Source: an uncultured Bacteroidales bacterium (GTDB taxonomy: Bacteria > Bacteroidota > Bacteroidia > Bacteroidales > UBA932). Taken from it: a stretch of DNA of 62,624 nt. Below are positions 1 through 7,703 of this stretch, in pieces. The stretch is taken from assembly GCA_900319975.1 (NCBI GenBank), contig ONQP01000002.1, positions 1-62,624 on the forward strand, in the 5' to 3' direction. The position numbers and the translations under genes were made by a program. A model generated the notes under the pieces. That model did not search any database and had not been told where the DNA came from. It saw nothing but the letters and a program-made list of their open reading frames with translations. How positions within the stretch are numbered: position 1 is the first letter of the stretch; the number at the start of each line of letters is the position of its first letter.

Positions 1-74
1 CTGGTGTCAAGCAGTTCAAACTGGTAATCGAGAAGGGCGCGACCTACATCGACCACATCGACGTATATTACTGA
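1..74 (+). pseudogene. C-terminal fragment upstream of an in-frame TGA, likely 5' part of the nuclease gene
   Basis: Reading from base 3, the frame gives 23 residues (GVKQFKLVIEKG..., ending HIDVYY) and stops at TGA 72-74. The gene begins left of the window. The same frame continues without another stop into the endonuclease gene at 129, through a Gly/Thr-rich linker (TSGTGGTDPTVTTG) typical of spacers between domains of secreted Bacteroidetes proteins. I infer that the two pieces were one gene, split by a nonsense change (for example TGG to TGA) or by a sequencing error. The fragment resembles the last strands of a beta-sandwich domain but is too short to assign to a family. Confidence 0.6.
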
Positions 75-128
75 ACGTCCGGGACCGGGGGCACTGATCC
101 GACGGTCACGACGGGAGCGGTCAGCTCC

Positions 129-1223
129 GTGACCAACGCCAGTGCAATCCTCTCCGGCAGCTATGCGAACATGAAGGACGTGCGGGACTACGGCTTCTAT
201 TGGGGCCTGTCGTCCACCGCACTCACGAACCAGACGCACCTGAACAGCTCCGCCAACGCCGCGGAGAGCTTCAGCTCGACCCTGTCGAGTCTGGACGCCT
301 CCACGACCTACTTCTATCAGGCTTATGTAGAGGTTCTGGACGGCGGCCAGCTGAAGGAATACAAGGGCGCCGTCAAGTCCTTCTCCACGGGCGCGTCGCA
401 GGGCCAGGGCGGCTACCGGCCGTACCTGTCGGGCTACGAGATCCCGGCCATCGCCCTGAAGGCCGGCACGACCTACGGCTCGGGCGACGAACTCAGCGGC
501 TACGGCTACAAGTGGTTCAACCACGAGACCTCCAACGCGATGCAGAAGGTGGTCACGCACACCTACCGTTCCGGCAGCAAGACCGTGCGCAACTACACCT
601 GCCTGGTGGACGGCAACAAGATGGCTCCGCTCTGGAGCGCCTTCGTGATGCACAAGGATGCCTACCCGGACAACGGCGTCGGCCGCAACGACGGCTGGAA
701 GAACGACCCGGCCATCCCTTCGTCCTGGCAGCAGAGCGGCGTGTCGGGCTACAGCCGCGGGCATTTCGTGGCCTCCAACTACCGCCAGGCCAGCACGGAA
801 GCCAACAAGGCGACCTTCTACCACACCAACCAGGCGCCCCAGTACCAGACTTCGTTCAACGACGGCGTCTGGAACAGCCTGGAGCAGTCGGTCAAGAGCA
901 ACGCCCCCTCGGGCCGCGATACGCTCTACGTCGTGGTCGGCGTCCTGTATGAGAATGCGAAGACGGTGAGCGGCGTGCCCATCCCGAGCCATTTCTACAA
1001 GCTCCTGATGAAGTGCTCGTTCGGGACCGACGGCGCGATGACGGCCGCGAAGGGCGTCGCGTACGTGTTCACCAACGAGGCCCACAAGGGCGAGCAGTAC
1101 AACGACAATAAGTTCCGCACCACCATCGACGCGATCGAGGAGCGGTCGGGCTTCAACTTCTTCGCCAACGTACCGCCAGACCTGCAGGATGCCGCCGAGC
1201 GGCAGAATGCTTCGCTATGGTAA
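129..1223 (+). CDS. DNA/RNA non-specific endonuclease with N-terminal Fn3-like domain (5' end probably lost)
   Basis: Residues about 1-88 form a fibronectin-III-like module (GFYWG and TTYFYQAYV motifs). The rest is a beta-beta-alpha-Me nuclease of the Serratia/NucA type: SRGH with catalytic His212 (DRGH in the family), Asn244 in FNDGVW as the expected Mg ligand, and Glu252 at the family spacing of eight residues. Such enzymes cut DNA and RNA without sequence preference and are normally exported. This ORF has no signal peptide, and its only early start is GTG at 129 in the middle of the linker before the Fn3 module. Both facts fit a truncated reading frame whose secretion signal lies upstream of the TGA at 72-74. 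The catalytic part is intact. A rho-independent terminator follows at once. Confidence 0.75.
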   Translation: MTNASAILSGSYANMKDVRDYGFYWGLSSTALTNQTHLNSSANAAESFSSTLSSLDASTTYFYQAYVEVLDGGQLKEYKGAVKSFSTGASQGQGGYRPYLSGYEIPAIALKAGTTYGSGDELSGYGYKWFNHETSNAMQKVVTHTYRSGSKTVRNYTCLVDGNKMAPLWSAFVMHKDAYPDNGVGRNDGWKNDPAIPSSWQQSGVSGYSRGHFVASNYRQASTEANKATFYHTNQAPQYQTSFNDGVWNSLEQSVKSNAPSGRDTLYVVVGVLYENAKTVSGVPIPSHFYKLLMKCSFGTDGAMTAAKGVAYVFTNEAHKGEQYNDNKFRTTIDAIEERSGFNFFANVPPDLQDAAERQNASLW

Positions 1224-1258
1224 AATAAAAGCGGGCTCGTTCAGAGCCCGCTTTTATT
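1224..1258. terminator. Bidirectional rho-independent terminator
   Basis: A perfect 15-bp stem (1224-1238 with 1244-1258) encloses the loop GTTCA. The ends read A-rich on one side and T-rich on the other, so it can stop transcription from both directions. It lies between the nuclease and pdxA, which converge here; the pdxA stop codon lies inside the 3' arm. Confidence 0.9.
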
Positions 1259-2345
1259 ATGCGATCTGCGGCTTGCCGCTGTCTTTCTTCTTCTCCTTGT
1301 TGAGGAAGCGCTCGGGCATCTTGCCCTCCTGAAGCTCCTCCCATTGCTGGCGGTTGCGGAAGATGTCGATGGCCGTGAAGATGGCGGCGCGCATCGAGCG
1401 GGGATCCGCCTCGTCGCGGCCGGCCATCTCGAAGGCCGTGCCGTGGTCGGGCGAGGTGCGCACCATCGGCAGGCCGGCGGTGAAGTTGACGCCGTCCTCG
1501 AAGGAGAGGGCCTTGAACGGCGCGAGCCCCTGGTCGTGGTACATCGCGAGCGTGGCGTCGAAGTTCTCGAAATGGTTGAGGCCGAAGAAACCGTCGGGGG
1601 AGAAGGGGCCGAAGGCGAGGATGCCCTCGTCGGTGGCCTTCTTGATGGCGGGGATGATGATGTCCTGCTCTTCGGTGCCGAGCAGGCCGCCGTCGCCGCT
1701 GTGCGGGTTGAGGCTGAGCACGGCGATGCGCGGCTGGTCCACGACGAAGTCTCGCTTGAGGGAGTCGTTGATCAGGCGGAGCTTGCTGAGGATGCGCTCT
1801 TCGGTGATCTGCTTGGCCACGTCCTTGAGGGGAATGTGTCCCGTGACGACGGCCAGGCGCAGGCGGTGGCTGACCATGAACATCAGCGAATCCTGTGCGC
1901 CGAAGGCGTTCTGGATGTATTCGGTGTGGCCCGGGAAGCCGAAGCCCTCGAGCGACATGGCCTTCTTGTTGATCGGACCGGTCACGAGGACGTCGATCAG
2001 GCCGGCCTTGAGCTCGGCGACGGCCTTCTCCAGCGAAGCGATGGCGCCGCTGGCCGAGGCGGCCGTGGCCTGGCCCGGCTCGGCGTAGGCGCTCTCCGGG
2101 AGGCAGTTGACGATGTTGATGCGCTTGGCGTGAGCCTCGGACGCGCTGTTGATGGCGTTGGTATCCATCTGCTCCACCTCGGGGATGGTCTTGCGGTAGA
2201 AGCTGAAGAGCTTGGATGAGCCGTAGATGACGGGGGTGAACTGTTCGAGGATCCGCGGGTCGGCGAGGGCCTTGATGATGACCTCGTAGCCGATGCCGTT
2301 GGAGTCGCCCTGGGTGATACCCACGATGATTTTGCCGTTCTGCAT
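1257..2345 (-). CDS. pdxA: 4-hydroxythreonine-4-phosphate dehydrogenase PdxA
   Basis: PdxA oxidises 4-phosphohydroxy-L-threonine with NAD in the DXP-dependent route to pyridoxal 5'-phosphate; it is cytosolic. The 362-residue length is normal. Family signatures are visible along the chain: GITQGDSNGIGYEV at the N-terminus, GHTEYIQ in the middle, and NPHSGDGG, AMYHDQGLAPFK and TSPDHGTAFE in the C-terminal half, which carry the metal-binding His and Asp residues. It starts at ATG 2343-2345, 4 nt after the rnhA stop, so the two probably form a two-gene operon read leftward. Its stop codon lies within the shared terminator. No other vitamin B6 gene is visible in the window. Confidence 0.95.
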   Translation of the reverse strand: MQNGKIIVGITQGDSNGIGYEVIIKALADPRILEQFTPVIYGSSKLFSFYRKTIPEVEQMDTNAINSASEAHAKRINIVNCLPESAYAEPGQATAASASGAIASLEKAVAELKAGLIDVLVTGPINKKAMSLEGFGFPGHTEYIQNAFGAQDSLMFMVSHRLRLAVVTGHIPLKDVAKQITEERILSKLRLINDSLKRDFVVDQPRIAVLSLNPHSGDGGLLGTEEQDIIIPAIKKATDEGILAFGPFSPDGFFGLNHFENFDATLAMYHDQGLAPFKALSFEDGVNFTAGLPMVRTSPDHGTAFEMAGRDEADPRSMRAAIFTAIDIFRNRQQWEELQEGKMPERFLNKEKKKDSGKPQIA

Positions 2346-2349
2346 ATTT

Positions 2350-2802
2350 CTATTGTGTTGCTTCGTTCTGTTCGTATTGCTCGTCGGGCGGGAGGCCGGG
2401 CAGGGAGTAGGCGGCGACGGCGAGGCGGTCGCAGCGTTCGTTCTCCGGGTGGCCGGCGTGGCCCTTGATCCAGTGGAATTGCAGCCGGAACCGGAGCGCG
2501 AGGGCGTCGAACTGCGCCCAGAGGTCCTGGTTCTTCTTGCGCTTCCAGCCTTCGGTCACGGTCTTGACGACGTAGGTGGAGTCGCTGTAGACGTGGACCT
2601 CGGCGCCCCGCCAGCGGATGGCTTCGAGCCCGCGGATCACCGCGAGCAGCTCCATCCGGTTGTTGGTGGTGCGGCGGTAGCCCCCGGAAAGTTCCTTGCA
2701 GGCCTCGCCGCAGCGGAGCACGACACCGTAGCCGCCCGGGCCGGGATTGCCGCTGGCCGCGCCGTCGGTGTAGAGGAATATGGGGGGTCTGTCCGTCGTC
2801 AT
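2350..2802 (-). CDS. rnhA: Ribonuclease HI
   Basis: This is RNase H1, which cuts the RNA strand of RNA-DNA hybrids. The four acidic residues of the family appear in context: Asp13 in FLYTDGAASGNPG, Glu in NNRMELLAVI, Asp in VYSDSTYVV and the Asp of CDRLA after HWIKGHAG. The frame is open back to a TTG at 2832, but I chose ATG at 2802 because it gives the usual N-terminus (MTTDRPPIFLYTDG) and leaves room for the promoter. The resulting 150 residues match the family size. It is first in an operon with pdxA and divergent from rfbB. Confidence 0.93.
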   Translation of the reverse strand: MTTDRPPIFLYTDGAASGNPGPGGYGVVLRCGEACKELSGGYRRTTNNRMELLAVIRGLEAIRWRGAEVHVYSDSTYVVKTVTEGWKRKKNQDLWAQFDALALRFRLQFHWIKGHAGHPENERCDRLAVAAYSLPGLPPDEQYEQNEATQ

Positions 2803-2816
2803 CAAAACTCGCTTCC

Positions 2817-2847
2817 TTGCAGGTGAGTGCAAAATTAACTATTTTTG
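2817..2847 (+). promoter_or_regulatory. Promoter of rfbB (TTG-N20-TATTTTTG)
   Basis: TTG at 2817-2819, a 20-nt spacer and TATTTTTG at 2840-2847 match the Bacteroidetes -33/-7 pattern, 23 nt before the rfbB ATG. Confidence 0.7.
2830..2837 (-). promoter_or_regulatory. Bacteroidetes -7 box (TAATTTTG) for rnhA-pdxA
   Basis: Read leftward this is TAATTTTG, a full match to TAnnTTTG, 28 nt before the chosen rnhA start. I see no clear -33 element. The oppositely oriented rfbB box begins only 2 nt away. Confidence 0.55.
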
Positions 2848-2870
2848 CGAACTAGAAGAATACCCTGCGT

Positions 2871-3944
2871 ATGAATTTCGAAAGGACCTTGATCATCACC
2901 GGAGGCGCCGGATTCATCGGCAGCCACGTGGTGCGTCTGTTCGTCAACAAATATCCCTCCTACAAGATCATCAACCTCGACAAGCTGACGTATGCCGGCA
3001 ACCTGGCGAACCTCCGGGACGTCGAGGACCGGCCCAATTATCGCTTCGTCCGGATGGACATCTGCGATTTCGAAGGGGTGCTGGAGCTGATGCGGGAGGA
3101 GCGCGTGGACGGCATCATCCACCTGGCGGCGGAGTCGCACGTGGACCGTTCGATCAAGGACCCGTTCACTTTTGCGCAGACCAACGTGATGGGCACGCTG
3201 AGCCTGCTGCAGGCCGCGAAATGCTATTGGGAGTCCCTTCCGGAGAAATACGAAGGCAAGCGCTTCTACCATATCAGCACCGACGAGGTGTACGGGGCGC
3301 TGGAGATGGACGGGACGCTCTTCACGGAGCAGACCAAATACCAGCCGCACAGCCCCTACAGCGCCTCCAAGGCAGGCAGCGACCACTTCGTGCGCGCCTT
3401 CCACGACACCTACGGGATGCCGACGGTGGTGACCAATTGCTCCAACAATTACGGTCCCTACCAGTTTCCGGAGAAGCTCATCCCGCTCTTTATCAACAAC
3501 ATCCGTCACCGCAAGCCGCTGCCGGTCTACGGCAGGGGCGAAAACGTGCGCGACTGGCTGTACGTGGAGGACCACGCACGCGCCATCGACACGATCTTCC
3601 ACCGCGGCCAGGTCGCCGAGACCTACAACATCGGCGGCTTCAACGAGTGGAAGAACATAGACATCGTCAAGCTGCTCATCAAGGTCACCGACCGCCTGCT
3701 GGGCCGCCCGGAGGGCGCCGACCTGGACCTGATCACGTACGTGACCGACCGCGCCGGACACGACCTGCGCTACGCCATCGATTCCCGCAAGCTCCAGAAG
3801 GAGCTGGGCTGGGAGCCGAGCCTGCAATTCGAGGAGGGGATCGAGAAGACGGTCCGCTGGTATCTCGACAACCAGGCCTGGCTGGACAATGTCACCAGCG
3901 GCGATTACCAGAAGTATTACGAACAAATGTATTCCAACCGATGA
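2871..3944 (+). CDS. rfbB: dTDP-glucose 4,6-dehydratase
   Basis: An extended SDR enzyme that converts dTDP-glucose to dTDP-4-keto-6-deoxyglucose, the second step toward dTDP-rhamnose and related sugars for surface glycans. The sequence shows the NAD-binding TGGAGFIGSHV near residue 10, the active-site STDEVYG segment near 130-136, and YSASK near 160 with the catalytic Tyr and Lys. The 357 residues are the normal length. The stop overlaps the start of the PAP2 gene (ATGA), so the two are probably translationally coupled. The companion genes rfbA, rfbC and rfbD are not in the window. Confidence 0.95.
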   Translation: MNFERTLIITGGAGFIGSHVVRLFVNKYPSYKIINLDKLTYAGNLANLRDVEDRPNYRFVRMDICDFEGVLELMREERVDGIIHLAAESHVDRSIKDPFTFAQTNVMGTLSLLQAAKCYWESLPEKYEGKRFYHISTDEVYGALEMDGTLFTEQTKYQPHSPYSASKAGSDHFVRAFHDTYGMPTVVTNCSNNYGPYQFPEKLIPLFINNIRHRKPLPVYGRGENVRDWLYVEDHARAIDTIFHRGQVAETYNIGGFNEWKNIDIVKLLIKVTDRLLGRPEGADLDLITYVTDRAGHDLRYAIDSRKLQKELGWEPSLQFEEGIEKTVRWYLDNQAWLDNVTSGDYQKYYEQMYSNR

Positions 3945-4723
3945 AGCGCCTTCTCCTGACATTCCTGGCGGCCATTTCCCTTTTCGTGCCGCAGGCCCGG
4001 GCGCAGATGGCGGTCCGTGTGGACACGGCCGCATTCCGTGCTCCCGCATTCAATGCCCGGGAGCTGATCACGCCCGGTGCGCTGATCGCCACCGGCGTCG
4101 GGATCCATTGCTTCGCCCATCAGTCCATCGATGTCCCGGTCAACGACTGGTTCCAGGACAAGTGGCGCGCGGGCGGACCGGAGCTCAAATTCGACAACTA
4201 TATCCAGTATATCCCCATCGTGATGGACCTGGGCCTGGGGCTGGTCGGTGCACGGGCGGAGCACGGTTTCGTAGATCGCCTGATCGAGGGCTCCCTGGGC
4301 TGCCTTTCCCTGGCCGTCTTCTCCTGGGGCCTCAAGGAGATCATCGATTCCCCGCGCCCGAACGGCGTGGACAACCGTTCTTTCCCGTCCGGACACACGG
4401 ACTGGGTGTTCATCGGGGCGGAGCTGGTCCGGATGGAATACGGCTGGGACTGGGGCCTGCCCGCGTATCTGATCGCCACGACCGTGGCCGTGATGCGCAA
4501 CTACAACAACTGGCACTGGCTGAGCGACTGCCTCTTCGGCGCGGGTCTCGGCATCCTGACGGCCCGCATCGGCGGGTGGCTCCTGGAGCCGACCAAGCGC
4601 TGGCTGAACATCCGGACGACCGACTGGGGCTCCGGCCGCCGCACCGCCGTGCAGGCGTCGTTCGCGCCCCGCGTGGATCCCGTCAGCGGCTCTCTTTGCG
4701 CCGGATTGGCCCTGAATTTCTAG
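3941..4723 (+). CDS. PAP2-family phosphatase, exported
   Basis: A 260-residue lipid-phosphatase-type protein starting at ATG 3941 inside the rfbB stop. An N-terminal signal peptide is evident (MKRLLLTFLAAISLFVPQARAQ). The three PAP2 motifs are present: KEIIDSPRP, PSGHT and a third motif with Arg, His and Asp in RNYNNWHWLSDC. Several hydrophobic segments suggest membrane association with a periplasm-facing active site. Plausible substrates are undecaprenyl pyrophosphate or other lipid phosphates; coupling to rfbB suggests a link to surface-glycan lipid carrier recycling, but this is inference. A short terminator follows. Confidence 0.88.
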   Translation: MKRLLLTFLAAISLFVPQARAQMAVRVDTAAFRAPAFNARELITPGALIATGVGIHCFAHQSIDVPVNDWFQDKWRAGGPELKFDNYIQYIPIVMDLGLGLVGARAEHGFVDRLIEGSLGCLSLAVFSWGLKEIIDSPRPNGVDNRSFPSGHTDWVFIGAELVRMEYGWDWGLPAYLIATTVAVMRNYNNWHWLSDCLFGAGLGILTARIGGWLLEPTKRWLNIRTTDWGSGRRTAVQASFAPRVDPVSGSLCAGLALNF

Positions 4724-4738
4724 TTCCGGTGGCGATTT

Positions 4739-4761
4739 ATTGCTTTTTTAGCAATTTTTTT
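4739..4761 (+). terminator. Short rho-independent terminator after the PAP2 gene
   Basis: A 6-bp stem ATTGCT/AGCAAT (4739-4744 with 4750-4755) with a five-T loop and a following T run. It is weak but well placed, and overlaps the -33 region of the next promoter. Confidence 0.55.
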
Positions 4762-4764
4762 AAT

Positions 4765-4772
4765 TATATTTG
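4765..4772 (+). promoter_or_regulatory. -7 box (TATATTTG) upstream of the sugar dehydratase
   Basis: A full TAnnTTTG match 33 nt before the ATG at 4806. A possible TTG at 4740-4742 gives a 22-nt spacer, slightly long. Confidence 0.6.
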
Positions 4773-4805
4773 CTAAATATAAGGTAAACTATTCGCATCT
4801 CATTT

Positions 4806-6728
4806 ATGCTGGGCATAGGTAAGAATCTAGATAAGTACAGTTCCAGGTTCCTTGGTAAAGGACGGGTTTTGGGGATGGATTTGACACTTTCGCTGCTTGT
4901 TTCCGTTGCAGTGGCCGTGTTCGCTTTTTTCCTTCAGGTAGATGTAGTACTGGAGCGCCGGTTCAATCTGATTTGGGGTTTGAGCTCCGTCGGCGGTTCC
5001 CTCCTGATGTTCTGGCTGCTCAAGACCTATGTCATCATCATCCGGCATTTCTCCTTCAAGGACACGATGCTTTTCTTCGTGGCTTCGCTCGGCAAGATTG
5101 CCGTGATGGGGCTCGCGATGGCGGGTACCGGCTATTTCTTCCAGGACGGCGTCATCACGATGCTGCTCACGGACGGCGCCTTCACCGTATTGATCCTCTG
5201 CGCCATCCGCCTGGCGATGGTGTATGTATACGATGCCTACAAGACGAAGGTGCGCGACCTCCAGAAGCGCTCCCGCGTGCTGGTCTACGGCACCAACGAC
5301 AAGGCGATCGCCACGGCCACGCGCCTGCGCGGCTCGCGCCGTTATGAGGTCGTGGGCCTGATCTCCAAGAACCAGCAGATCGTCCACACGCTGATCGCCG
5401 ACCAGATGGTCTATCATTTCGAAGACGAAGAGGGATTCTCCCTGGCCGTGCGCAACCTCTCGCTGCGCGGCGTCATCTTCACCGACGACCGCGACGTCGC
5501 CGCCGAGCAGAACGACCTCGTGCGCTACTGCTCCGAGCAGGGCATCAAGGTGCTGATCGCTCCGGCCGTGGACGAAGTGACCGGTGCGCCTTCCGAGCAC
5601 CTGCAGATCCGCAAGATCCGCATCGAGGACCTGCTGGGTCGCGAGGAGATCAAGATTTCGATGGACGCCATCCGGACCAACTTCAAGGACAAGGTCGTGA
5701 TGGTGACCGGCGCCGCCGGTTCGATCGGTTCCGAGCTGTGCCGCCAGCTGGCCGGCTTCGGCATCCGCAAGCTGATCCTGTTCGACAACGCCGAAACCCC
5801 GATGCACAACCTCCGCCTCGAGCTGGAGGAGCGTTTCCCCAAGCTTTCTTTCGTCCCCGTCATCGGCGACGTCCGCCAGGCCGCGCGCCTGGACTTTGCG
5901 TTCCGCTCGCACCAGCCGCAGGTCGTCTTCCACGCCGCCGCCTATAAGCACGTCCCCCTGATGGAGGAGAATCCCTGCGAGGCGATCCTCGTCAACGTGG
6001 ACGGCACGCGCAACGTTGCCGACAAGTGCATCCAGTACGGCGTCGAGAAGATGGTGATGATCTCCACGGACAAGGCCGTCAACCCGACCAACGTGATGGG
6101 TTGCTCCAAGCGCCTGGCCGAGATCTATGTCCAGAGCCTGGGACGCGCCATCGAGGCCGGCAAGGTGGAGGGCCACACGAAGTTCGTGACCACGCGCTTC
6201 GGCAACGTCCTCGGATCCAACGGCTCCGTGATTCCGCGCTTCCGCGAGCAGATCGAGCGCGGCGGCCCGATCACGGTCACGGACAAGAACATTACGCGCT
6301 ATTTTATGACCATCCCCGAGGCCTGCCGGCTCGTGATGGAGGCTGCCACGCTCCCGACGGAGAACCGCATCTGCGTCTTCGATATGGGACAGCCCGTCAA
6401 GATCGACATGCTGGCCCGTCGGATGATCGAACTGGCCGGTCTCGTGCCGGACCAGGATATCGAGATCGTCTATACCGGCCTGCGTCCGGGCGAGAAGCTC
6501 TACGAGGAGGTGCTCTCCAAGAAGGAGAATACCGACGAGACTTCCCACGACCGGATCCGCATCGCCCGCGTGCGCGAATACGAGTATGCCGACGCCGTCA
6601 AGGCCGCCGACAAGCTGACCGCCCTGAGCCACGAAGTGCGCATCGCCGAGACGGTCAAGCTGATGAAGGAGATCGTGCCTGAATTCATCTCCAACAACTC
6701 GCAGTTCGAGGCGTTCGACAAGAAATAA
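4806..6728 (+). CDS. Membrane nucleoside-diphosphate-sugar 4,6-dehydratase (CapD/WbpM/PglF type)
   Basis: A 640-residue inner-membrane enzyme. The first ~150 residues hold about four hydrophobic helices, followed by a CoA-binding-like Rossmann domain (~145-280) and an extended SDR domain from ~295 with TGAAGSIGSE at about 301. The active site has STDKAVNPTNVMG with Met431 and Lys435 replacing the usual Tyr-x3-Lys, as in UDP-GlcNAc 4,6-dehydratases of the WbpM/PglF group. It probably makes a 4-keto-6-deoxy UDP-sugar for capsule, O-antigen or glycoprotein glycans; the exact product cannot be read from sequence. It has its own promoter and is followed after 15 nt by the epimerase. Confidence 0.92.
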   Translation: MLGIGKNLDKYSSRFLGKGRVLGMDLTLSLLVSVAVAVFAFFLQVDVVLERRFNLIWGLSSVGGSLLMFWLLKTYVIIIRHFSFKDTMLFFVASLGKIAVMGLAMAGTGYFFQDGVITMLLTDGAFTVLILCAIRLAMVYVYDAYKTKVRDLQKRSRVLVYGTNDKAIATATRLRGSRRYEVVGLISKNQQIVHTLIADQMVYHFEDEEGFSLAVRNLSLRGVIFTDDRDVAAEQNDLVRYCSEQGIKVLIAPAVDEVTGAPSEHLQIRKIRIEDLLGREEIKISMDAIRTNFKDKVVMVTGAAGSIGSELCRQLAGFGIRKLILFDNAETPMHNLRLELEERFPKLSFVPVIGDVRQAARLDFAFRSHQPQVVFHAAAYKHVPLMEENPCEAILVNVDGTRNVADKCIQYGVEKMVMISTDKAVNPTNVMGCSKRLAEIYVQSLGRAIEAGKVEGHTKFVTTRFGNVLGSNGSVIPRFREQIERGGPITVTDKNITRYFMTIPEACRLVMEAATLPTENRICVFDMGQPVKIDMLARRMIELAGLVPDQDIEIVYTGLRPGEKLYEEVLSKKENTDETSHDRIRIARVREYEYADAVKAADKLTALSHEVRIAETVKLMKEIVPEFISNNSQFEAFDKK

Positions 6729-6743
6729 TCTTTCTTCCGCTAT

Positions 6744-7703
6744 ATGAAGGTCCTGGTCACCGGAGCCGCCGGCTTCATCGGTTTTCATCTCGTGCAGCGT
6801 CTGCTGGGGCGCGGAGATGAAGTCGTGGGCCTGGACAATCTCAGCGATTACTATTCCGTCGCCCTGAAGGAGGCGCGCCTGGCGCAGGTCCGCAGCGACC
6901 GCTTCCGCTTCGTACGGATGGACCTGGCCGACCGCGAAGCGCTTCCCGCGCTCTTCGCGGCGGAGCGGTTCGACGCCGTGGTCAACCTGGCTGCCCAGGC
7001 CGGCGTGCGCTATTCGGTCGAGAACCCCTGGGCCTATGTGGACAGCAATGTCGTGGGCTTCCTGAACGTCCTGGAGTGCTGCCGCCACTATCCGGTGCGG
7101 CATCTGGTCTATGCGAGCTCCAGCAGCGTGTATGGCGGCAACGAGAAGACGCCTTTCAGCGAGGAGGACCGGGTGGACGATCCGGTGAGCCTGTATGCGG
7201 CCACCAAGAAGTCCGACGAGCTGATGGCCGGCTGCTACGCCCATCTGTATGGCATTCCTGCCACGGGGCTGCGGCTTTTCACCGTGTACGGCCCCTGGGG
7301 CCGACCGGACATGTCCCCGATGCTTTTCGCCTCCGCCATCCTCGCCGGCCAGCCGATCAAGGTGTTCAACCACGGCGACATGCTGCGCGATTTCACCTAT
7401 GTCGACGACATCGTCGAAGGGATGGTGCGCGTGCTGGACCGCGTGCCGCAGAAGCACGAGGTGTTCAATATCGGTTGCAGCAATCCGGTGCGGCTGATGG
7501 ATTTCATCTCCGAGCTCGAGCGCGCCCTGGGCCGCGAGGCGGAGAAAATCATGCTCCCGATGCAGCCGGGAGACGTTTATCAGACTTATGCCGACACCAC
7601 CAAGCTGGAGCGGGAGCTGGGCTACAAGCCCCGCGTGATGCTCCGCGAGGGGGTCGACAGGTTCGTGGCCTGGTATCTTTCTGACCAGAACCCGCTCCGC
7701 TAG
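6744..7703 (+). CDS. NAD-dependent epimerase, UDP-glucuronate 4-epimerase-like
   Basis: A 319-residue extended SDR protein. TGAAGFIGF (residues ~6-14) binds NAD. The following VVGLDNLSDYYSVALKEARL stretch, the SSSVYGG segment and YAATK (Tyr151, Lys155) are typical of UDP-glucuronate/UDP-galactose 4-epimerases of the CapI/GAE kind, which interconvert UDP-GlcA and UDP-GalA for capsule or other glycans. It lies 15 nt after the dehydratase and is likely co-transcribed. Its TAG stop overlaps the stop codon of the converging amidase gene. A GalE-type activity on neutral sugars is the main alternative. Confidence 0.85.
   Translation: MKVLVTGAAGFIGFHLVQRLLGRGDEVVGLDNLSDYYSVALKEARLAQVRSDRFRFVRMDLADREALPALFAAERFDAVVNLAAQAGVRYSVENPWAYVDSNVVGFLNVLECCRHYPVRHLVYASSSSVYGGNEKTPFSEEDRVDDPVSLYAATKKSDELMAGCYAHLYGIPATGLRLFTVYGPWGRPDMSPMLFASAILAGQPIKVFNHGDMLRDFTYVDDIVEGMVRVLDRVPQKHEVFNIGCSNPVRLMDFISELERALGREAEKIMLPMQPGDVYQTYADTTKLERELGYKPRVMLREGVDRFVAWYLSDQNPLR

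Noticed and set aside
72-74. TGA read as Trp or selenocysteine
   Set aside because: TGA ends several other genes here, and no selenocysteine-type hairpin is evident after it.
2803-2832. TTG start adding ten residues to RNase HI
   Set aside because: The extension is not seen in the family and would overlap the leader and promoter region; ATG 2802 is better.
4827-7457. Very long ORFs on the strand opposite known genes, here and at 23891-27016, 30251-33856 and 35739-39140
   Set aside because: They mirror well-identified genes in a G+C-rich sequence, have no motifs of their own and are antisense shadows.
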